A DNA stretch of 64,000 nt from [Clostridium] aminophilum DSM 10710 (GCF_000711825.1 NZ_JONJ01000016.1:1-64000), one strand, 5' to 3'; shown: positions 17,036-26,367, numbered from the stretch's first letter. Program-made: numbers and translations. Notes: a model not told the origin generated them from the letters alone.

Positions 17036-17222
17036 TTATACCACATAAGCCACGAGCCATGCGAGCGTTTACGCTCATATGGCGACGGCATGACATAACA
17101 GTCGCGGAGCGGCTGTTATACCACATAAGCCATACGCCATGCGAACGTTTACGCTCATATGGCGACGGCGTGCGCATCCTCGCGGAGCTTTTTTACGTTA
17201 TAGGAAAGTGCAAAGCATTGTC
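17036..17222. repeat. Tandem 80-bp palindromic repeat plus dispersed-repeat tail (copy D)
   Basis: Two units of 80 bp (17036-17115 and 17116-17195) each begin TTATACCACATAAGCCA and contain an inverted repeat of the form GCCAT-GC-GAGCGT-TT-ACGCTC-AT-ATGGC. Unit 2 runs into GTGCGCATCCTCGCGGAGC, the core also found at 38125 and 61744. No coding potential is apparent. The region lies between the gpsA start and the terminator of the next gene. Confidence 0.75.
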
Positions 17223-17223
17223 T

Positions 17224-17267
17224 AAAAAAGGCACATCCCCGGCCGTGTCGCCGGAAGGATGTGCCTT
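17224..17267 (-). terminator. Terminator of the GGDEF/EAL gene
   Basis: AAGGCACATCC (17228-17238) pairs exactly with GGATGTGCCTT (17257-17267). The minus-strand transcript then enters a run of six T residues. Confidence 0.88.
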
Positions 17268-17346
17268 CCATCTACCTCTTTCTCATCGCTTTGTATTGAT
17301 ACGATGAAATGTCCTCGCTGCTGCAGCAATGCGGGGTTCTCTCTCT

Positions 17347-19752
17347 TTATCGACTGCCCTCTTCCACATTGACCACATCGCGCGTCACGGTTCCAAATGC
17401 CGTGTCGGACATCGTCAGTTTCACAAGGGTCTTATTCTTTCGGCGATTCAGAATCTGAAGTCCAATCCCGAGGTAATACTCCCGGTACCGGAAGGTAAAA
17501 TTCGTCTTTCCGCCGTTTTCCTCCGCTTTCCGGATCTGCTCCCGGAAGGTATGAGTATAGCGGTTGATCCGTGCGAGAACCTCATCAATCGAGTTCTCTC
17601 CCATTTTCCGGAGCACCGCCAGATACTCCTCGTTCATGGTTACATAGCGAAATCGTGTGCCGTCATCCTCCATGACCGCGTAAGCCTCTTCGACGTGAAC
17701 CATACGCAGTCCCGCGCCGGTCAGGTATTCGGCGTCTTCCCGGCTTTCCGGCCCGATCCCGAGTTCCCGGAGATGTTCCATGATCTCCTCGTACGGCATG
17801 GGCCGTCCGAAATAATACCCCTGAACCTCCTCGCAGCCGATCCGGTTCAGGAATTCAAACTGCTCTTCCGTTTCCACGCCTTCCGCCAGCGTATGAATGC
17901 CGATGCATTTTGCCATCTGGACAATGGATTCGATGATTTTTCTGGATCGCTGATTAAACTTCGACAGGAAGACCATATCGATCTTCAGCTGATCAAAGTC
18001 ATAGTCCTTCAGCGCATTCAGGGACGAATAACCGCTTCCGAAATCATCCATCCGGACCTGGAAACCTGCCCCGTGAAATTTACCGATCTCCCGCTCGATC
18101 ATCTCATCGTTCGACGCAAGCATTGTCTCCGTGATCTCCACATGAAGCATTTCGTGCGGCACACCGTATCGCTCCGTTGTCTCGAGAATAAACCGGAACA
18201 TATCACACATCTGGAAATCCAGCCGTGACAGGTTGAAGGACACCGGAACCGGCGTCCCGCCTTCTCTCAGAATCTGCCGGTATCGGACGCAGATCTGGCG
18301 GATCACTTCACAGTCCAGCCTGTGAATCAGATGGGAGCGCTCCAGCGCCGGAATAAAGCGGTAGGGCGGAAGAAAGCCGAGCTCTGCACTGTGCCACCGG
18401 GCCAATGCCTCAAATCCGCACAGTTCGCGGCTCAGAGTTCGAATCTGCGGCTGATAGAACACTTCAATCTCACCGTTTGCAATCGCGTCATCGATATGGT
18501 CGACAATATATTTCCGATCCTGAAGCGTCCGTTCGATCTCCGCATCATAGTACTGATAGCTGCGGGTGACATCTTCGTGTATCAGATCGCAAGCGGTTTT
18601 TGCCTGATCCAGAATCATGGAGATATCAATCTCCTCTTCCGGAAGAATTCTCCGGACGCCGGCCTTGATCACGATCCTGACGACGCGGTCCAGCTGCGCC
18701 GCCATCGGTGCGGCCGACATCATTTTCTCCTCCAGACCGTTTTCCGATGTAATAATCGCATAGTGATCATCGGACAGACGCGCGATCAGCTCGTTTCCGT
18801 ACACCTGCCGCAGAACCTCTCCAACTCTCCTTAAAAGCTCATCTCCGTCCTGAAATCCGTTCTTGGCATTATAAAGTTTCATCTCATTGATGTCGTAAAA
18901 CAGACAGACCGGTATCTCACCGCTGCCACGGAGAATTGCAATCCTTTCACCGGCTTTCAGTTCAAAATACGCCTGATTGACCAGACCGGTCAGCCGGTCG
19001 ATGTAGACGTTGTCCAATTCATCTGCCCGGATGACAAAGGCTTCCTCTCCCGCCCAGACGGCTTCCCTGACATTGAGAACAATCGGACGGCCGGCAGCAA
19101 TCTCGGTGGCGATCTGCGGGCCTTTTCCGCAGACCGAACGGAAATACCCCTCTTTTCCCCCGGATTTTTTCCCAAAAAAATATTCCCAGAAATTCACACC
19201 GCTGTCATATCCCTTGACCGGCGGAAGAATCTGCGTAAACGCAATATTGGCATACAGAACCTGGGACCGGTCCCGGGTCACAATACAGGTCGCCTGTGGA
19301 TCCAGATTATAAAAATCTTCCAGCGATGAGTTGAAAACCTTTTTTACGTTTTCCGTGGAAGTAATCGCCCGGGTGATATTGTTGTATCGAACCACGCCGA
19401 GAACCGTTCCCTCCGGCGTGCGGACATGGGCCCCCACCGCATGAAGAACCTGATACTCTTCCGAAAAAGAAAACTTTTCACGGTAGACCACATCGTATTC
19501 TCCGCCTTCCGTTGCAAAGCGAAGCGACGCCTGGGCAATGACATATGCGTCCTGCGGATGAACATTCGCATACATATCATTTTCCAGCCGGTCCATGAGT
19601 TCTTCTCTCGACATCCGCGTCAGCTCACAGAGCCCCCGCGTGACGAAAAGAACATGAATTTTCCCATTACAGTACTGATATACGGCAAACGGAATAACCG
19701 CCTCCTCATACGCTTTCCGAATGTAAGGACGGAACTGATACAACTCTCCCAT
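17347..19752 (-). CDS. PAS-GGDEF(degenerate)-EAL signalling protein
   Basis: This 801-residue cytosolic protein has N-terminal PAS-like sensing segments (1-250), a GGDEF-fold domain (about 265-420) and an EAL domain (about 425-680), followed by a further PAS-like region. The cyclase signature is replaced by SDDHY (327-331), so diguanylate cyclase activity is unlikely. The EAL part is intact: EAL at 448-450, VEITET, MDDFGSGYSSLN, QLKIDMVFL and LAEGVET. The protein is therefore probably a c-di-GMP phosphodiesterase tuned by PAS inputs and perhaps by GTP binding at the dead GGDEF. CAGGAG precedes the ATG. It is the second EAL protein within 5 kb. Confidence 0.87.
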   Translation of the reverse strand: MGELYQFRPYIRKAYEEAVIPFAVYQYCNGKIHVLFVTRGLCELTRMSREELMDRLENDMYANVHPQDAYVIAQASLRFATEGGEYDVVYREKFSFSEEYQVLHAVGAHVRTPEGTVLGVVRYNNITRAITSTENVKKVFNSSLEDFYNLDPQATCIVTRDRSQVLYANIAFTQILPPVKGYDSGVNFWEYFFGKKSGGKEGYFRSVCGKGPQIATEIAAGRPIVLNVREAVWAGEEAFVIRADELDNVYIDRLTGLVNQAYFELKAGERIAILRGSGEIPVCLFYDINEMKLYNAKNGFQDGDELLRRVGEVLRQVYGNELIARLSDDHYAIITSENGLEEKMMSAAPMAAQLDRVVRIVIKAGVRRILPEEEIDISMILDQAKTACDLIHEDVTRSYQYYDAEIERTLQDRKYIVDHIDDAIANGEIEVFYQPQIRTLSRELCGFEALARWHSAELGFLPPYRFIPALERSHLIHRLDCEVIRQICVRYRQILREGGTPVPVSFNLSRLDFQMCDMFRFILETTERYGVPHEMLHVEITETMLASNDEMIEREIGKFHGAGFQVRMDDFGSGYSSLNALKDYDFDQLKIDMVFLSKFNQRSRKIIESIVQMAKCIGIHTLAEGVETEEQFEFLNRIGCEEVQGYYFGRPMPYEEIMEHLRELGIGPESREDAEYLTGAGLRMVHVEEAYAVMEDDGTRFRYVTMNEEYLAVLRKMGENSIDEVLARINRYTHTFREQIRKAEENGGKTNFTFRYREYYLGIGLQILNRRKNKTLVKLTMSDTAFGTVTRDVVNVEEGSR

Positions 19753-19983
19753 AGTTTTATTCTCCTGGCCCGACCGGAACCGGTTTGATCGGAACTCGTG
19801 TCCGGGCCGTCAATGAAGTATGAACCTTCTCTTTCAGACTTCATCTGCTCTGAACGGTTTCTTTTTTCCATAGCTCAATGCACAATATAAAATATCATCG
19901 GTTCCGCGCCGTCCGATATAAGCTGAAGTCCTTGATTTCTTCCCGGCTCAATCACATTTTCCATCAAAAAGCGCAGATTCACA
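19753..19983. other. Intergenic region upstream of the GGDEF/EAL gene
   Basis: There is no gene here. On the minus strand a GC-rich inverted repeat (GGCCCGG...CCGGTCGGGCC) lies close to the start of the 801-residue protein gene and would fold in its leader. I could not match it to a known c-di-GMP riboswitch. Confidence 0.3.
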
Positions 19984-20017
19984 GAAAAAGGCACCCCGCA
20001 CACCGGCGGGATGCCTT
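19984..20017 (-). terminator. Terminator of the ribose operon
   Basis: AAGGCACCCCGC pairs with GCGGGATGCCTT with one mismatch. On the minus strand it runs into T residues, about 80 bp past the rbsB stop. Confidence 0.88.
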
Positions 20018-20097
20018 TCGATTATTGTCCTATAAACTCCGAGAGAATCGGATAAGCGGATCCGGATGATCCGCATCATAACATTTTAAACTATATC

Positions 20098-21099
20098 TTA
20101 TTTGATGTAGCTGCTTACGTTATCCTTGCTTACAAGAGTAACCTCTACCGGGATGGACTTCTCTACTGCCTCGCCGTTCATCAGCTTTGCAGCTGTATCA
20201 ACAGCGGTAGCTCCCATGAGGTCCGGCTGCTGAGCGATGGTAGCCTTCATCTTGCCGTCCTGAATGGACTTCAGAGCGTCGTCGGTAGCATCGAAACCTA
20301 CAACAGCGATATCCTTGTCGCCGATTGCCTCGATTGCGCCGAGTGCCATCTCATCGTTTGCAGCGAATACGCCCTTGATCTCAGCATCTGCCTGGAGCAT
20401 GTTCTCCATAACAGTCATACCCTCAGAACGGTTGAAGTTACCGGTCTGGCTGGATACAACCTTCAGATTGGTGTCAGCAATGTTGTGGAAACCGGTTCCG
20501 CGGTCGATTGCTGCGGAAGCGCCCGGAGTACCCTGAAGCTCTGCAACCTTGGCATCTTTTCCTACAAGCTCTGTGAGGAACTTTGTAGCAGACTCTGCAC
20601 CTGCAACGTTATCGGAAGCGATGGAGCAGTCTACTTCAACACCGTTGACAACACGGTCAACCGCGATAACCTTGATACCTGCTGCGATTGCATCCTTTAC
20701 GGCCGGAGCAACGGCATCGGAATCAACCGGGTTTACGATCAGAACGCTTACCTTCTTGGAGATAAGGTCCTCGATATCGCTTGCCTGCTTTGCGGAATCA
20801 TCGCCTGCGTCTACGGAAACCAGCTCAACGCCGAGTTCCTTAGCCTTTGCCTCTGCACCCTCTTCGAGAGTTACGAAGAACGGGTTGTTCAGAGTGGAAA
20901 CGGAAAGTCCGATGGAACCGGATACTGCTGCTCCGGACTCCTTGGAAGCTTCAGAAGCTGCCTCGGACGCAGCAGCGGTTGTCTCTGCTGCTGCCTGTGT
21001 TGTGGACTTCTGGCCGTCTACGGTTGCTGCGCCGCAAGCTGCCATGGACATGGTCATCATTGCTGCCATTCCTACTGCGAAAAGTTTGTTGAGTTTCAT
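20098..21099 (-). CDS. rbsB: Ribose ABC transporter substrate-binding lipoprotein
   Basis: The 333-residue precursor has a lipoprotein signal with Cys22 (MSMAAC), a low-complexity Ala/Ser/Glu linker (about 25-58), and a periplasmic-binding fold of the RbsB class (SIGLSVSTLNNPFFVTLEEG, VNPVDSDAV, ANDEMALGAIEAIGDK). It captures D-ribose outside the cell and delivers it to RbsC. It is the last gene of the operon, and its codon usage looks highly optimised (repeated GCT, GAA, AAG), consistent with high expression. A terminator follows. It closely fits the family, although other pentoses or AI-2-like ligands cannot be excluded by sequence alone. Confidence 0.93.
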   Translation of the reverse strand: MKLNKLFAVGMAAMMTMSMAACGAATVDGQKSTTQAAAETTAAASEAASEASKESGAAVSGSIGLSVSTLNNPFFVTLEEGAEAKAKELGVELVSVDAGDDSAKQASDIEDLISKKVSVLIVNPVDSDAVAPAVKDAIAAGIKVIAVDRVVNGVEVDCSIASDNVAGAESATKFLTELVGKDAKVAELQGTPGASAAIDRGTGFHNIADTNLKVVSSQTGNFNRSEGMTVMENMLQADAEIKGVFAANDEMALGAIEAIGDKDIAVVGFDATDDALKSIQDGKMKATIAQQPDLMGATAVDTAAKLMNGEAVEKSIPVEVTLVSKDNVSSYIK

Positions 21100-21145
21100 G
21101 TTCTGTTCTCCTCCTAATTTATAATTAATTTATAGAACAATCCAA

Positions 21146-22084
21146 TTATCCGCGCTTTCTGTCCGAAAGAACCGCGATAAGAATAACGATGCCCTTTACA
21201 ACCGCCTGCCAGTATGAGGAGACGCCGAGGATATTCAGACCGTTATTCAGAACGGCAATGATCAGGACACCGATGAAAGTGCCGGCGATCTTGCCGCGTC
21301 CGCCGCTCATGCTGGTTCCGCCGAGCGCGGTTGCCGCGATGGCATCCATCTCGTAACTCTGCCCGAGGGTCGGCTGCGCGGAACCAAGTCTGGACAGAAG
21401 GATCAGGCCGGAAAGTGCGGCCATGCATCCGGAAATCGCATATACCATAATCTTGGTGCGGTCAATGTTGACGCCGGCCAGTTTCGCGGACTGCGGGTTG
21501 GAACCGGTCGCGTAGATTCTGCGTCCGAAGGTGGTCTTCTGGAGCAGGAAATAGAAAATGCCGAACACCAGGATGAACAGGATTACCGGGAACGGAATGC
21601 CGAAGAGGTTTCCCTTACCGATAAACTTCAGCGTAAAGCTGTCGCCGAGGTTGGAGATCGGCTTACCGTCCATGAAGATCATGGTCAGACCGCGGAATAC
21701 CGTCATGGTAATCAGCGTTGCGATGAACGGCTGAAGTTTTCCCTTGGTAATCATGATACCGCTGATCACGCCGAACGCTGTGCCGAGCACTAATGCCAGA
21801 ATGACAGCGAGTCCGACCGCCATGCCTCCCTTGATAAAGAATGCTGCCAGCGCGGTCGTCAGCGCAAGAATCGAGCCGACGCCAAGGTCAATGCCGCCGG
21901 TCAGAATAACGCCGGTCATACCAAAGGCGATAAATCCGTTGATGGACGACTGACGCAGCAGCGACAGGAAGTTGTCTACCGTGCGGAACTGCGGGCTGAT
22001 GATACTGATACCGACAATGAGAAGGATCAGCGCGATCAGCGCGCCCATATCCTGAAGCTTTATAAGTGATTTCTTGTTATCCAT
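21146..22084 (-). CDS. rbsC: Ribose ABC transporter permease
   Basis: The 312-residue membrane protein of the RbsC/AraH family has about eight to ten transmembrane helices and the conserved stretch GINGFIAFGMTGVILTGGIDLGVG-like (here SSINGFIAFGMTGVILTGGI) and GRRIYATGSNPQSAKLAGV. It forms the channel for ribose and docks to RbsA. Its ATG overlaps the TAA of rbsA by one base (TAATG), so translation is coupled. Confidence 0.93.
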   Translation of the reverse strand: MDNKKSLIKLQDMGALIALILLIVGISIISPQFRTVDNFLSLLRQSSINGFIAFGMTGVILTGGIDLGVGSILALTTALAAFFIKGGMAVGLAVILALVLGTAFGVISGIMITKGKLQPFIATLITMTVFRGLTMIFMDGKPISNLGDSFTLKFIGKGNLFGIPFPVILFILVFGIFYFLLQKTTFGRRIYATGSNPQSAKLAGVNIDRTKIMVYAISGCMAALSGLILLSRLGSAQPTLGQSYEMDAIAATALGGTSMSGGRGKIAGTFIGVLIIAVLNNGLNILGVSSYWQAVVKGIVILIAVLSDRKRG

Positions 22085-23568
22085 TAAAGGGTTCCTCCTG
22101 TTGCAAGCGTCATGACATTCATCTGATTCGCGTCAGCCTTGCCGATGAAGCCGCTGACTTTTCCTTCATGAACGACCATAATATTATCCGACATTCCGAG
22201 AATCTCCGGAAGTTCCGAAGATACCATGATAATGGCAACTCCCTTTGCCGCAAGATCGTTGATAATGCTGTAGATCTCCTTCTTTGCACCGATATCCACA
22301 CCTCGGGTCGGCTCGTCGAGAATCAGCACCTTCGGCTCGGTGAAAATCCATTTTGCAAAGACAACCTTCTGCTGGTTTCCGCCCGACAGGTTGCTCGCCT
22401 CATGCTCGCTTCCCGTGCACTTGATGTGCAGCTCACGGATTCCCTCCGCAACCAGATCCGCCTCCGCCTTTTTATTCATCACGCCGTTCTTCGAAAGGCG
22501 CTTCAGATTTGCGATGGTAATGTTCTCGCGGATGCTCTTGTCCAGCATCAGTCCTTCGATCTTCCGGTCCTCCGTGATCATGCCGATGCCGTAATTCATG
22601 GCATCCCACGGATTGCGGATATCCGCTTTCTTTCCTTCGATGAAGACCTCACCGGTTACATTCGGCATATTTCCGAAAATCGCCGTCATGATCTCGGTGC
22701 GCCCCGCGCCCATCAGGCCGGATACGCCCAGCACCTCGCCGGCGCGGACCTTAAAGCTGACATCCTGAAAGTTTTTCCCGCAGGAAAGATTCTTTACCTC
22801 GATCACGGTGTCGCCGATGGTCACATCCCTCTCCGGGAAACGCTCCCCGATCTCACGTCCGATCATCATCTTGACGATGTCATTCATGTCGGTGTCTTTG
22901 ATCATCTTCGTGCCGATGTACTGGCCGTCCCGAAGAACGGTGATGCGGTCGCAGAGTTCAAAGATCTCTTCCATTCGATGGGAAATGTAGACGATCGAAA
23001 CGCCCTTTTCCCGGAGGTTTCTTGCAACCTCGAACAGCACCGCCGTCTCCTTCTGGCTGAGTGCCGCCGTCGGCTCATCCATGATGATGACCTTCGCGTC
23101 AACCATGAGTGCCTTGGCAATCTCAATCATCTGCTGCTGTCCGACAGAAAGATCACTCATGACGGTCTGCGGGTTGATATCCACGCCGAGTCCGTTCAGA
23201 ATCTCCTTTGTCTTTGCCCGCATGGCCTTCTGGTCACAGATACCGAAGGCGTTGTGAATCTCTTTTCCGAGGAACATATTTTCCTCAACCGTCATGTCGA
23301 ATACGACATTCAGCTCCTGATGGATAAAGACGATTCCGGCTGCTTCCGCCTCCTGCGGATTCTTGTATACCACTTCCGTTCCGTCCACTTTGACGATACC
23401 GCCGTCCCTGGTGTAGACACCGGTCAGAATCTTCATCAGAGTGGATTTTCCCGCTCCGTTTTCCCCCATAAGGGCATGGATCTCACCGTCTGCGAGAACG
23501 AAGCCGGCATCCTTCAGAACAGCATTGCCGCCGAAGGATTTGTTAATGCCGCGCATTTCAATCTGCAT
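22084..23568 (-). CDS. rbsA: Ribose ABC transporter ATP-binding protein (duplicated ATPase)
   Basis: The 494-residue protein carries two fused ABC ATPase domains. The first has Walker A GENGAGKST (35-43), signature LSVGQQQM and Walker B VIIMDEPTAALS. The second has a degenerate Walker A (GLMGAGRTE), signature LSGGNQQK and VLILDEPTRGVD, as normal for sugar-type ATPases of this family. It powers ribose import through RbsC. AGGAAAGGAAG lies just before the ATG at 23568; the frame is open 15 codons further upstream but that part overlaps rbsD. The neighbours are rbsD upstream and rbsC downstream. Confidence 0.94.
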   Translation of the reverse strand: MQIEMRGINKSFGGNAVLKDAGFVLADGEIHALMGENGAGKSTLMKILTGVYTRDGGIVKVDGTEVVYKNPQEAEAAGIVFIHQELNVVFDMTVEENMFLGKEIHNAFGICDQKAMRAKTKEILNGLGVDINPQTVMSDLSVGQQQMIEIAKALMVDAKVIIMDEPTAALSQKETAVLFEVARNLREKGVSIVYISHRMEEIFELCDRITVLRDGQYIGTKMIKDTDMNDIVKMMIGREIGERFPERDVTIGDTVIEVKNLSCGKNFQDVSFKVRAGEVLGVSGLMGAGRTEIMTAIFGNMPNVTGEVFIEGKKADIRNPWDAMNYGIGMITEDRKIEGLMLDKSIRENITIANLKRLSKNGVMNKKAEADLVAEGIRELHIKCTGSEHEASNLSGGNQQKVVFAKWIFTEPKVLILDEPTRGVDIGAKKEIYSIINDLAAKGVAIIMVSSELPEILGMSDNIMVVHEGKVSGFIGKADANQMNVMTLATGGTL

Positions 23569-23605
23569 CGTAATTCTTCCTTTCCTGTATCCAGTCCTGC
23601 TCTGC

Positions 23606-24019
23606 TTAAGCAAAAATGCAGCCGGACTGCAAAATAATATTCGAATACGGTGTTGTCTCGCCGCTGCGGATCACAGCCCGGCAGTCCAGCGTCTGTCTCT
23701 TCAGCTCTGCATGCGGAACAAACTCTACGGCGTCAAAACCTTTTTCGTATCTCTCAAACAGGGCACGGATCGCTTCAAGCTGCTCCGGGTTCTGTTCCCT
23801 GATCTCTTCGGCGAGAACAATCTTCTCCACCTTCATATCTTTCAGAACCTCTTCCAGAACATCGATGAATTTCGGTTCCCCGAACTTCAGTGCAAGATCG
23901 ATCCGCTCTACCTCTTCCGGAATCGGAAGACCGCAGTCTCCGATGCAGATGGTGTCGGTGTGTCCCATATAAGAAAGAACTCTGGAAATATCCGCGTTCA
24001 AAATTCCGTTTCTCTTCAT
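23606..24019 (-). CDS. rbsD: D-ribose pyranase
   Basis: The 137-residue protein interconverts the pyranose and furanose forms of D-ribose so that RbsK can act. It starts MKRNGILNADISRVLSYMGH with the catalytic His20, and ends with the family-typical ETTPYSNIILQSG segment. It overlaps the rbsK stop by 4 bp (ATGA) and lies 37 bp ahead of rbsA. Confidence 0.94.
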   Translation of the reverse strand: MKRNGILNADISRVLSYMGHTDTICIGDCGLPIPEEVERIDLALKFGEPKFIDVLEEVLKDMKVEKIVLAEEIREQNPEQLEAIRALFERYEKGFDAVEFVPHAELKRQTLDCRAVIRSGETTPYSNIILQSGCIFA

Positions 24020-24906
24020 TTGTTCAGAACCTCCTCAACTTCCGCCGCTGTCGGCATCCCGCCCTGCGCGCCGAATTTTCCGATGGAAAGACTTGCCGCC
24101 ACATTGGCATAGATCAGCGCCTTTTCCATATCATCACCGGCCGCACGCCGAACCGCAAACGCACCGTTCAGTGTATCGCCTGCGCCCGTGGTGTCCACGA
24201 CATCCACTTTCCGTGCCGGAACCGTCAGAATCGTGCCGTCCGCAAGACAGGTGGAAACGCCCTTTGATCCCTGAGTGATGATCAGCTTTTCCGGATACTT
24301 TCTCAGAAGTTCCTCGGTGGATGCTCCCTCACCGAAAATCAGAACCGCCTCATGCTCGTTCGGCGTCAGGTACGTTACCTTCTCCACAATCTCCGCCGGA
24401 ACATTGGCTGCCGGAGCCGGATTCAGAACCACCGGAACCCCGTGCTCGTTCAGAAGGTTCACAATATATGCCACGGTCTCCAGCGGGATCTCGTGCTGAA
24501 GGACCACCATATCCTGTGAGAGGAGCGCATCCTTCACGCCGTCGATATAGGTCCTGTCCACTCTGCCGTTTGCTCCTGCCACCACAATGATGGTGTTGTC
24601 GCTCTCGCCGACGGTGATGACCGCCGTTCCAGTGGACTCGCCTTTTACCGTGCCGATATGATCACATCTGACGCCCTGCGCCTTCAGATTATCAATCATC
24701 TTCACGCCCATCGCGTCATCGCCCACAAGGCCGAACATCTCTACATCCGCGCCGAGCTTTGCCATGGCAACCGCCTGGTTTGCGCCCTTTCCTCCCGGAA
24801 TGTAGTGAAGACTGTCACCGCGAAGCGTCTCCCCTTTCTTCGGGATTCTCTCTGCCGTAACTGTCATGTCTACATTGATGCTTCCTACAACTGCAATTTT
24901 CATCAT
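24016..24906 (-). CDS. rbsK: Ribokinase
   Basis: The 296-residue PfkB-family kinase phosphorylates ribose to ribose 5-phosphate. It shows the N-terminal GSINVDMT and GGKGANQAVA motifs and the C-terminal anion-hole and catalytic base motif GAGD (Asp244) in VDTTGAGDTLNGAFAV. Either of the first two ATG codons could serve as the start (24906 or 24903). It is the second gene of the operon, after rbsR, and overlaps rbsD by 4 bp. Confidence 0.94.
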   Translation of the reverse strand: MMKIAVVGSINVDMTVTAERIPKKGETLRGDSLHYIPGGKGANQAVAMAKLGADVEMFGLVGDDAMGVKMIDNLKAQGVRCDHIGTVKGESTGTAVITVGESDNTIIVVAGANGRVDRTYIDGVKDALLSQDMVVLQHEIPLETVAYIVNLLNEHGVPVVLNPAPAANVPAEIVEKVTYLTPNEHEAVLIFGEGASTEELLRKYPEKLIITQGSKGVSTCLADGTILTVPARKVDVVDTTGAGDTLNGAFAVRRAAGDDMEKALIYANVAASLSIGKFGAQGGMPTAAEVEEVLNK

Positions 24907-24957
24907 AGGTTTTCCTGCTTTCTCTTTCTGTTATGGAAAATGGTTCCGCCATCGGGC

Positions 24958-25953
24958 TCACTTCATTTCCGTCAAACATCCGGTTGTCTCTCTGCGAACA
25001 AGCTTTACCGGAAGTATGTTATCTTTTTCGAAGGGCTCTCCCTCGCTGTTTTTCACAATGATCTCCACTGCCATGCGTCCCATTGTGCGGATCGGCTGCT
25101 CGATCGTTGTCAGTTCCGGCGTGAGAAGTTCCGCCAGCGGAATGTCATCAAAGCCGATCAGCTGAATATCCTCCGGAACGCGAATGCCCCGGCGGAACAG
25201 GTTTTTATAGACCGAAAGAGCCACCATATCGTTCGGCGCGATAATTCCGTCCACATCCGGATATTCCCGGAGAAGAATTTCCGTCGCCTCGTCGCCGTCC
25301 TTAAAGCTGTAACCGGCATCCACTACCTGAATCCGAATGCCGTTTTCTTTCGCGGCAGCTTCATATCCGCGGTAGCGGTCACGGCCTGACGTCAGTTCCA
25401 GCGGACCGCGCATACAGACGATGCTTCTGCAGCCGCACTCCAGAAGATGCTTCAGAGCAAGGCGGCCGCCCTCATAGTGATCCGCCTGAATATAGGCAAC
25501 TTCATTGCCCATGACAACGCGCCGGTCCACCACCACAACCGGAACATCCACAATGATGTTCGCGTAATCTTCGGTGGTGCTGTTCGTCATCAAAATGATG
25601 CCGTCGGCCTTCATCCGGACAAGCATCTGGATATTGATCTGCTCTTTCTGCGTGTCGTCATTCGAACTGCAGAGCAGAATCCGATATCCGTGTTTATAAG
25701 ATTCTTCCTCAATGGATCTCGCAATCTCACTGAAAAATGGATTCTCAATATTCGGAACAATGACGCCGATGATATTGGAAGATTTCCGGTACAGCATCCG
25801 GGCCAGCTCATTCGGCCGAAACCCGGTTTCCTGAATTGCCTGCTGCACTCTCTTCACTTTTTCATCGTTTACATTTGCTGTTCCGTTCATAACTCTCGAA
25901 ACGGTCGACGGTGAAACGCCGGCCAGCCGAGCTACATCTCGAATACTCGCCAT
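24958..25953 (-). CDS. rbsR: LacI-family ribose operon repressor
   Basis: The 331-residue regulator has a LacI helix-turn-helix (ASIRDVARLAGVSPSTVSRV, residues 2-21) with hinge, and a periplasmic-binding-protein-like sugar domain (NIIGVIVPNIENPFFSEIAR; AYIQADHYEGGRLALKHLLE). The start at 25953 has GGGGA 6 bp upstream; the longer open frame to 26088 overlaps the promoter. As first gene of the operon it would control itself and rbsKDACB. A perfect LacI-type palindrome TGAAACGCGTTTCA lies at 26023-26036 downstream of the -10 box. Confidence 0.93.
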   Translation of the reverse strand: MASIRDVARLAGVSPSTVSRVMNGTANVNDEKVKRVQQAIQETGFRPNELARMLYRKSSNIIGVIVPNIENPFFSEIARSIEEESYKHGYRILLCSSNDDTQKEQINIQMLVRMKADGIILMTNSTTEDYANIIVDVPVVVVDRRVVMGNEVAYIQADHYEGGRLALKHLLECGCRSIVCMRGPLELTSGRDRYRGYEAAAKENGIRIQVVDAGYSFKDGDEATEILLREYPDVDGIIAPNDMVALSVYKNLFRRGIRVPEDIQLIGFDDIPLAELLTPELTTIEQPIRTMGRMAVEIIVKNSEGEPFEKDNILPVKLVRRETTGCLTEMK

Positions 25954-26022
25954 GTGATTCCCCGCTTTCCCCCTTTTGAAACGCTTATTCTTTTCTCTGT
26001 CCGAAGTATGCCATTCCGTCGA

Positions 26023-26072
26023 TGAAACGCGTTTCAACAATCGTATTATACCTTCTATAACCGTGAAGTCAA
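26023..26072 (-). promoter_or_regulatory. Ribose operon promoter with LacI-type operator
   Basis: On the minus strand, -35 TTGACT (26067-26072) and -10 TATAAT (26045-26050) are spaced 16 bp. The perfect 14-bp palindrome TGAAACGCGTTTCA (26023-26036) lies right after the -10 box. A second half-site TGAAACGCTTA lies nearer the gene (from 25977). Confidence 0.88.
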
Positions 26073-26226
26073 TGGAAAAGAATGACAAAGCTGTAATTTT
26101 GTCGATTCGTTATCATTTTGTTTTTCTTCTTTTGTGCATTTTTATGGCAGATTTCTTTGAATTCTTAACAATCTTTTTCTTGCGCACAAGTTTGTGTACA
26201 AAATTCCGTACACGTTTGTTGATTTA

Positions 26227-26320
26227 TTGACATTTCATGATTTTTCTCATACAAAGATCATCCGATGCAGCCTTCGCTGACGTCTGCAATCGGAGAAATT
26301 CTCTCCGGCTGCCGGTTTTT
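26227..26320 (+). promoter_or_regulatory. Possible extra promoter and hairpin upstream of the riboswitch
   Basis: TTGACA (26227-26232) and TACAAA (26250-26255) are 17 bp apart. They are followed by TCCGATGCAG/CTGCAATCGGA (26261-26294) and a CGGAGA/TCTCCG stem, then CCGGCTGCCGGTTTTT. This could be a short noncoding transcript or a longer leader; the evidence is weak. Confidence 0.35.
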
Positions 26321-26321
26321 C

Positions 26322-26350
26322 TTGCATTCCCCCAAAACCTGTTGTAAACT
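26322..26350 (+). promoter_or_regulatory. Promoter of the preQ1-controlled operon
   Basis: TTGCAT (26322-26327), a 17-bp spacer, and TAAACT (26345-26350) would start transcription about 10 nt before the aptamer. Confidence 0.65.
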
Positions 26351-26367
26351 AATCACGCTTTTGGAGC

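Noticed and set aside
17036-17195. CRISPR array
   Set aside because: There are only two 80-bp units with no spacers; the units are palindromic intergenic repeats.
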